This document shows, one piece after another, positions 1 through 7,416 of a DNA stretch of 12,370 nucleotides (its first letter is position 1; every line of letters starts with the position of its first letter). Both the position numbers and the translations under genes were made by a program. The notes beneath the pieces were generated by a model. The model did not search any database and was not told the DNA's origin. It saw nothing but the letters and a program-made list of their open reading frames with translations. Source of the DNA: Phormidesmis priestleyi (GTDB lineage: Bacteria > Cyanobacteriota > Cyanobacteriia > Phormidesmidales > Phormidesmidaceae); the NCBI GenBank assembly GCA_003242115.1, contig QBMP01000116.1, positions 1-12,370 of the forward strand, written 5' to 3'.

Positions 1-640
1 GATTAGTGTAGGTGCGAACGGGTGCGATTCGACCTAAGTTCTCTTCAATCAGCGGGCCAACTGGCAGGTTAGGCGGGGCGGGTGGTGGGCCGATGTCTGT
101 ACGCAGCTTGCAGATAATGCTGTTGTCAGGGAGCCATTGAATCACGGTGCTGTGGGTGGCATTGAGCATCGGTTCGCTGAGGGCACGCACTTGGGCCGTT
201 TCGATATCAAGCACCCAAAGGCTGACGCCGCTTTTGTTGTTGCGAGCATCGGTGCTATCAGCTGGAGTTGCTTGAGATGAAGCCATCTGAGTGTGCGTAA
301 AGGCCAGATAGCGGCTGCACTTTGACCAGATGAGATTGCGAATGCGAGGATTGGGCGGCAGCGTAATCGGTTTAACAATGTTCTCTTCGCGGCGGCGGAT
401 AGAGAGCGTGCAGTAATAGCCTGCTTTAGATTTTCCCCAAGTTTGGGGGTTGAGTTGGAGGCCAGCGATCGCAACTTTTGGCTGAGCGAGTTCAGCTAAG
501 GGCGGCAAATTCGCTCGGCCTAATTCAACAATCCACTCAGCATTCGGCGAAAAGGCCACCGCCGGAAGCCGGGGAGCCTTGAGCATGGTAGCAATCGGCT
601 CAGGGGGAGTTTGCCAAGTATCCTGAGCGGGTAAAGTCAT
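1..640 (-). CDS. S9-family serine peptidase (glutamyl endopeptidase/CGEP-like), N-terminal part, cut by the window edge
   Basis: A frame opens at ATG 640 and stays open to the window edge, giving about 213 codons. The product starts MTLPAQDTWQTPPEPIATML and continues with LPAVAFSPNAEWIVEL and LPPLAELAQPKVAIAGLQL. This 'PP.PI..ML.AP.LPA..FSP' opening followed by 'LPPLAELA.P...AG' is characteristic of S9 prolyl-oligopeptidase relatives of the S9D glutamyl endopeptidase type, including the plant chloroplast CGEP. Only the start of the N-terminal beta-propeller is present. The Ser-Asp-His catalytic residues would lie in the missing C-terminal half, so activity cannot be judged. The frame is open upstream to a TAG near 741 but has no in-frame ATG, which supports ATG 640. 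There is no clear Shine-Dalgarno sequence. The gene lies 165 bp downstream of gcvP on the same strand, with a large inverted repeat between them, so it is probably a separate transcript. In plants CGEP degrades peptides in the stroma; a housekeeping proteolysis role here is inference. Confidence 0.85.
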   Translation of the reverse strand, partial: MTLPAQDTWQTPPEPIATMLKAPRLPAVAFSPNAEWIVELGRANLPPLAELAQPKVAIAGLQLNPQTWGKSKAGYYCTLSIRRREENIVKPITLPPNPRIRNLIWSKCSRYLAFTHTQMASSQATPADSTDARNNKSGVSLWVLDIETAQVRALSEPMLNATHSTVIQWLPDNSIICKLRTDIGPPPAPPNLPVGPLIEENLGRIAPVRTYTN

Positions 641-686
641 AAAGCCAAATTTATCGGGCAAATCGAACAAATCGAACAAGAATAGA

Positions 687-773
687 AAGGTTCTGATGGA
701 CTGAGCGCCATAAGTGCAGTTGAGTGCAGTTGAGTGCAGCTAACTAAATATGCTCAAAGCCCATCAGAACCTT
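687..773 (-). terminator. Large imperfect stem-loop after gcvP, candidate terminator
   Basis: A perfect 13-bp inverted repeat (AAGGTTCTGATGG at 687-699 and its complement at 761-773) encloses 61 nt. A second short pairing (TGAGC 702-706 with GCTCA 752-756) extends the stem after a small internal loop. Read on the minus strand, the outer arm is followed by a T-rich run (TTTCTATTCTTGTT) and lies about 35 nt after the gcvP stop. This resembles a terminator with a long hairpin, although the loop is much larger than in a classical intrinsic terminator. It could instead be an RNA-processing or protein-binding site. Confidence 0.4.
713..739. repeat. 10-bp tandem repeat, 2.7 copies
   Basis: The unit AGTGCAGTTG occurs at 713-722 and 723-732 with a partial third copy at 733-739, without mismatches. 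It lies inside the loop of the inverted repeat between gcvP and the S9 peptidase gene. The perfect copies suggest recent slippage duplication. Confidence 0.85.
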
Positions 774-805
774 ACCAGATTAATCAGCGAACTCATCTTG
801 GCAAC

Positions 806-3793
806 TCATTCGGCAAACTCATCCATTGAAGGACAGGTGCAAATGAGATTGCGATCGCCATACGCCTGATCAATGCGATTGACCGCTGGCCAAAACTTGC
901 GATCGCGCGTCCACTGAGTTGGAAACACCGCCACCTCTCTCGAATAAGCCCGATCCCAATTAGCCACCAGATCCGCCGCCGTATGCGGCGCATAGTGCAA
1001 AGGACTCTCCTCAGCCGTGAGCTTACCCGATTCAATCTGTTGAATTTCAGTGCGAATGGCGATCATTGCCTCACAAAAGCGATCTAGCTCTTTAAGCCCT
1101 TCACTCTCGGTGGGCTCCACCATAATCGTGCCCGCCACTGGCCAAGACATGGTTGGCGGATGAAAGCCATAGTCAATCAATCGCTTGGCAATATCATCAA
1201 CATTAATGTTGGCCGTTTTTTTGAACGATCGCAAATCAACAATGCACTCATGCGCCACCAAACCGCTCGCACCTTTATACAAAATGTCGTAATGACCCTC
1301 TAGCCGCTTAGCAATATAGTTAGCGCTCAAAATCGCGATTTCACTCGCCTGCTTCAGCCCTTTGGGCCCCATCATCTGAATGTACATCCAAGAAATGGGC
1401 AAAATACTGGCACTGCCCCAAGGCGCTGAAGCAACGGCTCCAATCGCTTGGCTATTGCCCACGGGCACCAGGGTGTGACCGGGCAAAAAGGGTACCAAAT
1501 GCGCCGCCACGCCAATTGGGCCAACGCCTGGGCCACCGCCGCCATGCGGAATGCAAAACGTCTTGTGCAAATTCAAATGACACACATCTGCGCCAATATC
1601 GCCAGGGCTACACAGCCCGACTTGGGCGTTCATATTCGCCCCATCCATATACACCTGTCCGCCGCGCGAATGCACAATCTCACAAACAGATTTAATGCTC
1701 TCTTCAAACACGCCATGAGTAGATGGATACGTCACCATCAGCGCCGCCAAATTTTGCTGATGCTTTTCGGCTTTAGCCGCCAAATCTGCCACATCAATGT
1801 TGCCATCATCATCGCATTTCACTGCCACCACCTTCATCCCGGCCATCACCGCACTGGCCGGATTAGTGCCGTGAGCCGACTGCGGAATCAAGCAAATATC
1901 GCGGTGGGTGTCGCCGCGAGAGGCGTGATATTGCCGGATCACGAGCAGTCCGGTGTATTCTCCTTGTGAACCTGCGTTGGGCTGAAGAGAGATGCCCGCA
2001 AACCCCGTAATTTCAGAGAGCCAGTCTTCTAGCTGTCTAAACAAAATTTGGTAGCCCTGGGTCTGCGACAGCGGCGCAAACGGATGAATTTGACCAAATT
2101 CTGGCCAAGTTACCGGCACCATTTCGGCGGTGGCATTGAGCTTCATAGTGCATGAACCCAATGGAATCATGGCATCAGCCAGAGAGAGATCTTTCTTTTG
2201 CAAACTGTACAAATAGCGCAGCAGCTCTGTTTCGCTGTGATACTGATTGAAAACCGGATGGGTCAGATAGCTAGAGGTGCGGCTAAAAGCTGTCGGTAAA
2301 GGCTGAGGGTGCAAGGATTCTAGATCCGGAACAGTTTTATCGCCCGCAAAAACGGTCAGTAGTTCCGCCACTTGCTCATAGTCCGTGGTTTCATCTAAAG
2401 AAATGCCCAAGGTTCTGGGCCTATCTGCTTGCTCAGCGTCAAGGCGTAAATTAATCTGTTGTTCGGTCGCACGAGCCAAAATGTCAGCGGTGCTGTTGCC
2501 TGTTTCTACGGTCAGGGTATCAAACACGGGCTGATCGCCTAGCGTGTATCCAAGCTGCTTTAGGCCATTTGCTAGGGCAGTGGTGAGCTTTTGAATGCGG
2601 GTAGCGATCGCTCTCAACCCTTCCGGCCCATGATAAACCGTATAAGCGCTGGCCATAATTGCCAGCAATACTTGGGCGGTACAGATATTGCTCGTCGCCG
2701 AGTCCCGGCGAATGTGCTGTTCACGGGTCTGAAGCGCTAAGCGCAAAGCCGGGGCTCCTTGCGTATCTTTTGACAGGCCAATCAAGCGACCGGGCAGCTT
2801 GCGGGCGTAGGCCGATTTGGTCGCAAAGTAGGCCGCATGAGGGCCACCATAACCCAGCGGCACGCCAAATCGCTGCGTGTTGCCAACCGCAATATCTGCG
2901 CCAAATTCACCGGGGGCTTTGAGCAGCGTTAGGCTGAGTAAGTCAGCGGCAACGGTGACAATCGTGCCAGCCGCATGTGCTTGCTGAATAAAATCTGTAT
3001 AGTCAAAAATCGCGCCGTCGGTCGCCGGATACTGAAGCAACGCGCCGAAATAAGGATCGCCTGTGGTAAAGCTATCGGTGCGGTGATCGCCGACAATGAC
3101 TTCAATACCGAGAGGGTGCGATCGCGTCTTAATCACCTCAATCGTCTGCGGATGGCAAGTCGCCGACACCCAAAACCGCTTAGCCGCCTTAGCCGCCTTA
3201 TTGGTACAGACGCCATAGCTCATACTCATCGCTTCAGCCGCCGCCGTGCCTTCATCAAGCAAAGACGAATTGGCAATTTCTAGCCCGGTGAGATCCGTCA
3301 CCATCGTTTGATAGTTCAGCAGCGCCTCTAATCGACCCTGCGAAATTTCCGGCTGATAAGGCGTGTATTGGGTGTACCAGCCAGGATTTTCTAAAATATT
3401 GCGCTGAATCACCGGCGGCGTGACGCAGTTGGCATAGCCCAAGCCAATATAGCTGCGATACACCTGATTTTGCGCAGCGATATCGGCAATTTTTTTCAGC
3501 GCTGCGGTTTCGCTGAGCGCCACAGGTAAAGCCAACGCCCCTTTTAGGCGAATGCCAGCAGGCACCGCTGCGGCAATCAGCGCCTCGACACTTTCAAACC
3601 CTAAAACGCCCAGCATTTGCGCCACGTCGGGCTCGGTCGGCCCCAAATGGCGTGAAGCAAAGCGCTCAGAAGTATCGGCCCACTCCGGACGGCTTTTGAT
3701 CAAAGCAGATGATGGCTTGCGGACAGCCTCAGTGCCGCTATGAGTCGCAGTGCTGTGAGTCACGGTGCTGTTACCTACGGTCTGAGCATTCAT
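806..3793 (-). CDS. gcvP: Glycine dehydrogenase (decarboxylating), P protein of the glycine cleavage system
   Basis: The 995-residue length fits the single-chain P protein, a PLP-dependent homodimer that decarboxylates glycine and transfers the aminomethyl group to the lipoyl arm of GcvH. The N-terminal half carries FASRHLGP and the GLGY and [20 protein letters not shown] motifs. The C-terminal half carries [13 protein letters not shown], the glycine-rich [13 protein letters not shown] and the PLP-binding lysine in HLNLHKTF, which is Lys744 counting from ATG 3793. The C-terminal domain ([20 protein letters not shown]) is also present, so the gene appears complete. The first 35 or so residues are a low-complexity Ser/Thr/His-rich tail ([12 protein letters not shown]) encoded by two imperfect 15-bp repeats at 3737-3766. 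The conserved family sequence begins near [15 protein letters not shown], so the tail looks like a lineage-specific addition. No good Shine-Dalgarno sequence precedes ATG 3793. It is the third gene of gcvT-gcvH-gcvP, 148 bp after gcvH. Confidence 0.98.
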   Translation of the reverse strand: MNAQTVGNSTVTHSTATHSGTEAVRKPSSALIKSRPEWADTSERFASRHLGPTEPDVAQMLGVLGFESVEALIAAAVPAGIRLKGALALPVALSETAALKKIADIAAQNQVYRSYIGLGYANCVTPPVIQRNILENPGWYTQYTPYQPEISQGRLEALLNYQTMVTDLTGLEIANSSLLDEGTAAAEAMSMSYGVCTNKAAKAAKRFWVSATCHPQTIEVIKTRSHPLGIEVIVGDHRTDSFTTGDPYFGALLQYPATDGAIFDYTDFIQQAHAAGTIVTVAADLLSLTLLKAPGEFGADIAVGNTQRFGVPLGYGGPHAAYFATKSAYARKLPGRLIGLSKDTQGAPALRLALQTREQHIRRDSATSNICTAQVLLAIMASAYTVYHGPEGLRAIATRIQKLTTALANGLKQLGYTLGDQPVFDTLTVETGNSTADILARATEQQINLRLDAEQADRPRTLGISLDETTDYEQVAELLTVFAGDKTVPDLESLHPQPLPTAFSRTSSYLTHPVFNQYHSETELLRYLYSLQKKDLSLADAMIPLGSCTMKLNATAEMVPVTWPEFGQIHPFAPLSQTQGYQILFRQLEDWLSEITGFAGISLQPNAGSQGEYTGLLVIRQYHASRGDTHRDICLIPQSAHGTNPASAVMAGMKVVAVKCDDDGNIDVADLAAKAEKHQQNLAALMVTYPSTHGVFEESIKSVCEIVHSRGGQVYMDGANMNAQVGLCSPGDIGADVCHLNLHKTFCIPHGGGGPGVGPIGVAAHLVPFLPGHTLVPVGNSQAIGAVASAPWGSASILPISWMYIQMMGPKGLKQASEIAILSANYIAKRLEGHYDILYKGASGLVAHECIVDLRSFKKTANINVDDIAKRLIDYGFHPPTMSWPVAGTIMVEPTESEGLKELDRFCEAMIAIRTEIQQIESGKLTAEESPLHYAPHTAADLVANWDRAYSREVAVFPTQWTRDRKFWPAVNRIDQAYGDRNLICTCPSMDEFAE

Positions 3794-3832
3794 AGATTTA
3801 GAGATTATTGTTTCTTCACATTATTGTGTAAC

Positions 3833-3849
3833 AAAAAGCGGCTCACCGC
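3833..3849 (-). terminator. Weak GC hairpin plus T-run between gcvH and gcvP, candidate attenuator
   Basis: On the minus strand GCGG-TGAG-CCGC is followed by TTTTTG, about 40 nt upstream of the gcvP start. The stem is only 4 bp (5 with a G-U pair), so it would be weak. It could allow partial termination after gcvH, or it may be chance. The rest of the 148-bp gap shows nothing else convincing. Confidence 0.25.
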
Positions 3850-3941
3850 CGATTGTCGCCGTGAACACTTTTGCAGAACGATTATCAAAAATACTCATGC
3901 CGCTAGGTCATGTCGCCGATCAATGCGGCCAGCAAAAGCCG

Positions 3942-4337
3942 CTAGCTACCTTCTACCTGCTCTTCGTACTCTGCTGCGGACATCGCATCGTCGAGATCCG
4001 AGAGATCTTCTGCTCTCACTTTAATTAGCCAAGCCTCACCATAGGGATCGTTGGCAATATCTTCAGGCGATTCAAGCAGAGCATCGTTGCGCTCTAGCAC
4101 AGAGCCGCTGACTGGCGACTTGAGATCTTCCACAGCTTTGACCGACTCAATCGTGCCAAAGTTTTCGCCCTTTTCTACCGAATCTCCAGTTTCAGGCAGC
4201 TCCAAAAACACCACATCACCCATCTGATCGACGGCAAATGAGGTGATGCCAATCGTCACAATTTTTTCTTCTTCATCTACGCGGGCGTATTCGTGGCTGT
4301 CTAAATACTGTAGGTCTTCGGGATAGTCAAATGGCAT
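3942..4337 (-). CDS. gcvH: Glycine cleavage system H protein (lipoyl carrier)
   Basis: The 131-residue protein has normal GcvH length and layout. The N-terminus is DLQYLDSHEYARV, then IGITSFAVDQMGDVVFLELP, then the lipoylation loop GTIESVKAVEDLKSPVSG. The attachment lysine is Lys67 in the ESVKA motif. The C-terminus (NDPYGEAWLIKV, then an acidic tail) is also typical. GcvH shuttles the aminomethyl and reduced lipoyl group between GcvP, GcvT and the L protein (dihydrolipoamide dehydrogenase, not in this window). A weak purine stretch (GAGAA) lies about 7 nt before the ATG. The gene lies 94 bp after gcvT. That gap contains a perfect 9-bp direct repeat (ATTAATTCA at 4408 and 4426), the second copy overlapping the gcvT stop codon. 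Co-transcription with gcvT is likely but not proven, because the gaps are larger than in tight operons. Confidence 0.98.
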   Translation of the reverse strand: MPFDYPEDLQYLDSHEYARVDEEEKIVTIGITSFAVDQMGDVVFLELPETGDSVEKGENFGTIESVKAVEDLKSPVSGSVLERNDALLESPEDIANDPYGEAWLIKVRAEDLSDLDDAMSAAEYEEQVEGS

Positions 4338-4431
4338 GGTTTGTTCTCAAAATAGCCGATAAATTAAGACGGGTCGTAAAGCGGGTCAGCGCTATCAGCG
4401 GGTAGAAATTAATTCACAGTGTCGCATTAAT

Positions 4432-5565
4432 TCATACTTTATAAAATGGTCGTTTTACAACGGTCGCCGGGAAAGTTTTATTGCGAATAGCAACCGCTAG
4501 GGTCTGACCGACTTTAGCCAGATCTGAGGGCACATAGCCCAAAGCGACTGGATAGCCCAACGTCAGCGAAAGCGTTCCGCTAGTAATGATGCCCACGGTT
4601 TTGCCCTGGTGTAGCACCGGATAGTCGTGGCGGGCAATATTGCGATCTGCCAGCGTCAGCCCAACTAACCGGCGCTTTACACCCTCTGCCTTTTGCTGCG
4701 TAAGGGCGCTGCGACCGATGAAATCTGCGGCTTTATCGAGATGCACTAGCCAGCTCAGTCCGGCTTCTAATGGGGTTGTCGTATCGTCAATATCTTGACC
4801 ATAGAGCGCCATCGCGGCTTCTAGGCGAAGGGTGTCGCGGGCTCCGAGTCCGCAGGGAGTGGCAAATTCCATGAATGCTTGCCAAATTTTTTTGGCAGCA
4901 GCGATCGGCACCATAATTTCAAAGCCATCTTCTCCGGTGTAGCCGGTTCTGGCAAAAAAGGCGGGATAGCCCAGCAAATTGCCAGTGAGGTGATGGTATC
5001 GAGGGAGATTTATTAGATCGTAGTCGGGGCACAGGCGCTGTAGATTTTTGACGGCAGTTGGCCCCTGTAGCGCAATCAAAGCCTGCTCTTGAGAAATGTC
5101 GGCAAAAGCGATTGTCTCTGGCAAGTGCTGCTGCAACCAAGCTTTATCTTTATCGGTAGTACCCGCGTTGACAATTAGGGTAATTTGCTGCTGATTTTCG
5201 GCTAAATTTTGGGCTGAGTCTTGGGCTGAATTTTGGGTAGAGCCTTGGCCCTGATGATAAACAATCAGATCGTCAATAATACCGCCTTCGGGGTTGAGCA
5301 AAACCGTGTATTGGGCTTTGCCAGCGCTTAGCCGAGATAGATCGGAAGGCACGAGTTGCTGCAAAGCTCCAATCACATCTGGGCCAGTGAGCACAAATTT
5401 GCCCATGTGAGAAATATCAAACGCGCCGACGCTGGTGCGCACAGCCTCGTGCTCTTGACGAATGCCGCTAAACTGTACGGGCATTTCCCAGCCTGAGAAC
5501 CCGGTCATTTTGGCTTGTTGCTGAAGGCAGAGCGCGTTTAAAGGGGTGCGAAGCAGGGTAGCCAT
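4432..5565 (-). CDS. gcvT: Aminomethyltransferase, T protein of the glycine cleavage system
   Basis: GcvT takes the aminomethyl group from GcvH, releases ammonia and forms 5,10-methylene-tetrahydrofolate. Family motifs are all visible: KMTGFSGWEMPVQF, SVGAFDISHMGKFVLTGPD, ALIALQGP, ARTGYTGEDGFEIMVP, GLGARDTLRLEAAMALYGQD and TSGTLSLTLGYPVALGYV. I start the protein at ATG 5565 (MATLLRTPL, 377 residues), which matches the usual family N-terminus. The frame stays open for 48 more codons to an ATG at 5709, but that extension is Pro/Asn/Gln-rich and unlike GcvT. No Shine-Dalgarno sequence precedes the chosen start; the mRNA there reads TTTTTTCCTCCT. A loop of about 20 residues rich in Gln, Asn and Ser (SAQN/SAQD/STQN units) sits between the IVYHQG strand and TLIVNAGT. 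It is encoded by a 12-bp tandem repeat at about 5209-5244. It is the first gene of the gcvT-gcvH-gcvP cluster. Confidence 0.96.
   Translation of the reverse strand: MATLLRTPLNALCLQQQAKMTGFSGWEMPVQFSGIRQEHEAVRTSVGAFDISHMGKFVLTGPDVIGALQQLVPSDLSRLSAGKAQYTVLLNPEGGIIDDLIVYHQGQGSTQNSAQDSAQNLAENQQQITLIVNAGTTDKDKAWLQQHLPETIAFADISQEQALIALQGPTAVKNLQRLCPDYDLINLPRYHHLTGNLLGYPAFFARTGYTGEDGFEIMVPIAAAKKIWQAFMEFATPCGLGARDTLRLEAAMALYGQDIDDTTTPLEAGLSWLVHLDKAADFIGRSALTQQKAEGVKRRLVGLTLADRNIARHDYPVLHQGKTVGIITSGTLSLTLGYPVALGYVPSDLAKVGQTLAVAIRNKTFPATVVKRPFYKV
5209..5244. repeat. 12-bp tandem repeat inside gcvT, three imperfect copies
   Basis: TTGGGCTGA-type units recur at 5209, 5221 and 5233 with a 12-bp period, the last being TTGGGTAGA. 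On the coding strand each encodes a four-residue Ser-Ala/Thr-Gln-Asn/Asp unit. The array builds a surface loop absent from compact GcvT proteins. Confidence 0.75.
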
Positions 5566-5977
5566 AGGAGGAAAAAAGGGGCCAAGAGGGTATGTTTGAT
5601 TGAAAGACTGATGGTTGGCAGATGGCCGGTCAATGGTTGGCACTTGAGCGTTAGCAGTGGGGTTGCTAGGCAAGTAATTTAGACAGTCTATATGGAGAAG
5701 TGTCTGCATGAAACGTGTCTAGGTCTATATTTAGTGGCTAGTAATTTAGCGGCTAGTAAGTCGCGAGTAAATGGCCAGTGGCTGTCAGCCATTAGGAACG
5801 ATCACAAGCTGTATTAGGCGGTGGATGGATGGGCGATGAGACGCAGTTGAGTCAGAAGATGGCGGCTCTTTAGCGCTTTGCCTTTGCTCAGCTACGATTG
5901 ACTCAGCAAAGGGCTAATTCAGTCAACGGCTGAGCTAACTTGAGTTTGAGCCAGTATTTGAGCAAGTAGATGAGTGC
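5566..5977. promoter_or_regulatory. Divergent intergenic region between gcvT and the OmpR-type regulator
   Basis: These 412 bp separate two genes read in opposite directions, so both promoters must lie here. I see no gene, tRNA or glycine-riboswitch-like motif. Visible structure: a dyad TAGAC-A-GTCTA at 5680-5690; a 14-bp direct repeat at 5731-5759; a dyad GGCTG-T-CAGCC at 5780-5790; and an 8-bp inverted repeat CCTTTGCT (5881-5888) with AGCAAAGG (5905-5912), about 70 bp before the regulator start. No promoter hexamers or NtcA-type GTA-N8-TAC site could be assigned with confidence. Confidence 0.5.
5731..5759. repeat. 14-bp direct repeat, period 15
   Basis: TTAGTGGCTAGTAA (5731-5744) and TTAGCGGCTAGTAA (5746-5759) differ at one base and are spaced by one base. 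They lie about 170 bp upstream of the chosen gcvT start. They could be a repeated regulator half-site with 1.5 helical turns between copies, or a slippage duplication. Confidence 0.65.
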
Positions 5978-6670
5978 ATGCATGTTTTGTTTGTAGAAGA
6001 TGAGCCAAAAATTGCCAGCTTTGTGCAGATTGGGTTAAAGGAACACGGCTTTGTAGTGGACTATTGCGATCATGGCGATCGCGCTTACGAAAAAGCGACC
6101 GAAAACGAATACGACGTGATTTTGCTCGACATTATGATGCCGGGTAAAGATGGCTTATTTATTCTCAAGCATCTGCGGCAGCTAGGGCGCAACACGCCCG
6201 TGATTTTGCTGACTGCGCGCAATGAGCTAGATGATCGCTTGCAGGGATTGAACCTTGGAGCCGACGACTACATTGCCAAGCCTTTTTTTGTCGAGGAGCT
6301 AGTCGCGAGAATACAGGCGGTTGTGCGTCGCAGCTTAGGAGAGCGGCAAAATTTGGTCACGATTGGCCCGTTCCGGCTAGATCGGCTGACGCGAACGGTG
6401 ATTTGTCAGCGGCAGGGCGAGGCGCAAACGGTAGAGCTGACGACTAGGGAATTTAATTTGCTGGAGTATTTGATGCGATCGCCCGGTCGAGTTTTTACCC
6501 GCACTCAAATGCTAGAGCACGTTTGGGGCTACGACTTTAACCCCAGCACCAATGTAGTAGACGTATGCATTCAGCGCCTGCGCAAAAAAATCGACAGCGA
6601 AAGCCAGGAGCGCTGGATTGAAAGCGTTCGCGGGGTCGGCTACCGATTTCGGCAAGCAGAAACGCTATAA
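5978..6670 (+). CDS. OmpR/PhoB-family response regulator (CusR/CopR-like)
   Basis: The 230-residue protein has a receiver domain (residues 1-115) and a winged-helix DNA-binding domain (about 127-226). Receiver landmarks are Glu7/Asp8 (VEDEPKIASF), phospho-acceptor Asp51 (LLDIMMPGKDG), Thr79 (VILLTARNE) and Lys101 (GADDYIAKPF). The effector domain has the OmpR/PhoB signature: ELTTREFNLLEYLMRSPGRV, then RTQMLEHVWGYDF, then VVDVCIQRLRKKID and VRGVGYRF. 'EDEPKIA.FV..GLKE.GF' and the overall layout resemble regulators of the CusR/CopR heavy-metal group, but the inducing signal cannot be deduced. The start at ATG 5978 gives the canonical N-terminus MHVLFVEDEP; no strong Shine-Dalgarno sequence is visible. 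It is the first gene of a plus-strand group with a DedA gene (125 bp on) and a histidine kinase, and so probably the kinase's partner. Confidence 0.95.
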   Translation: MHVLFVEDEPKIASFVQIGLKEHGFVVDYCDHGDRAYEKATENEYDVILLDIMMPGKDGLFILKHLRQLGRNTPVILLTARNELDDRLQGLNLGADDYIAKPFFVEELVARIQAVVRRSLGERQNLVTIGPFRLDRLTRTVICQRQGEAQTVELTTREFNLLEYLMRSPGRVFTRTQMLEHVWGYDFNPSTNVVDVCIQRLRKKIDSESQERWIESVRGVGYRFRQAETL

Positions 6671-6795
6671 AGCTTGAGTAGAACTATCGGTAGAGGGAAA
6701 TGGCTTCGCAGTTTTGTCATAGTAAGCTATTGCTAGTCTTTAAGCTGCTTTTAGATTACTTTTGAGACTGTGGACGTTTCAGAAATTAGGACGCG

Positions 6796-7416
6796 ATGAG
6801 CGAAAGTTTGTTGGATTGGATTACCCAAGCAGTGACCTCATTTGGCTACGCTGGCATCGCGTTTATGATGTTTTTAGAAAATTTAATTCCACCGATTCCG
6901 TCTGAATTAGTGATGCCGTTAGCAGGGTTTGCGGCCTCTCAGGGGCAGATGGATTTGTGGATAGCAATCGCTGCGGGCTCTATCGGCTCAGTGCTGGGCG
7001 CATTGCTGTGGTACTATATTGGGCTAATTTTAGGACTAGAGCGACTCCAGGCTTTGCTAGATCGCTATGGCCGCTGGGTAGGGCTTTCGGCCAAAGATTT
7101 AGACAATGCGCAGCGCTGGTTTATTAAGCGAGGCCCCTGGACGGTGGGCCTTTGCCGGATGGTTCCGGGCATTCGCACCTATGTCTCTATTCCAGCGGGC
7201 ATTACCCGAATGCCGGTGGGCTCTTTTTTGCTGTACTCCACTGTGGGCACGATTTTATGGACGGCGTTTTTGACGCTGAGTGGCTATTTTCTCGGCAGTG
7301 AATATGAGCGCCTTGGCCAGTGGATTGCCCCAGTCGCGACCGCTGCGATCGCGATTGTCACCCTCAGCGCCCTGATTTGGATAGCTCGACGGATTGCCCT
7401 ACAAAGTCGAACTTGA
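6796..7416 (+). CDS. DedA-family (VTT/SNARE-associated domain) inner-membrane protein
   Basis: The 206-residue, very hydrophobic protein carries the DedA hallmarks: an early acidic motif FLENLIPPIPSE (Glu28 to Glu37), a Gly-rich membrane segment (AAGSIGSVLGALLWYYIG), and the conserved CRMVPGIRTYVSIPAG segment with Arg121 and Arg127. These two arginines have the same six-residue spacing as the essential pair in E. coli YqjA. Further membrane segments follow (FLLYSTVGTILWTAFLTLSGYFLG and VATAAIAIVTLSALIWI). DedA proteins are half-conserved membrane transporters; some members flip undecaprenyl phosphate or phospholipids or affect the proton-motive force and cation tolerance. The substrate here is unknown. 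AGGA at 6788-6791 precedes ATG 6796. The stop codon abuts the GTG of the kinase gene, so the two are almost certainly translated from one mRNA. Confidence 0.94.
   Translation: MSESLLDWITQAVTSFGYAGIAFMMFLENLIPPIPSELVMPLAGFAASQGQMDLWIAIAAGSIGSVLGALLWYYIGLILGLERLQALLDRYGRWVGLSAKDLDNAQRWFIKRGPWTVGLCRMVPGIRTYVSIPAGITRMPVGSFLLYSTVGTILWTAFLTLSGYFLGSEYERLGQWIAPVATAAIAIVTLSALIWIARRIALQSRT

Noticed and set aside
142..474. 110-residue minus-strand open frame
   Set aside because: It lies in a different frame of the S9 peptidase gene, which reads continuously from 640 to the window edge with recognisable family sequence.
1448..1969. 173-residue plus-strand open frame opposite gcvP
   Set aside because: The His/Ala/Arg-rich product resembles no family and is fully antisense to conserved gcvP sequence around the PLP site; it is a codon-bias shadow.
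5566..5977. Glycine riboswitch upstream of gcvT
   Set aside because: Looked for the conserved purine-rich GGAGAG-type and GCACCG-type core elements on the minus strand and found none; covariance searching was not possible.
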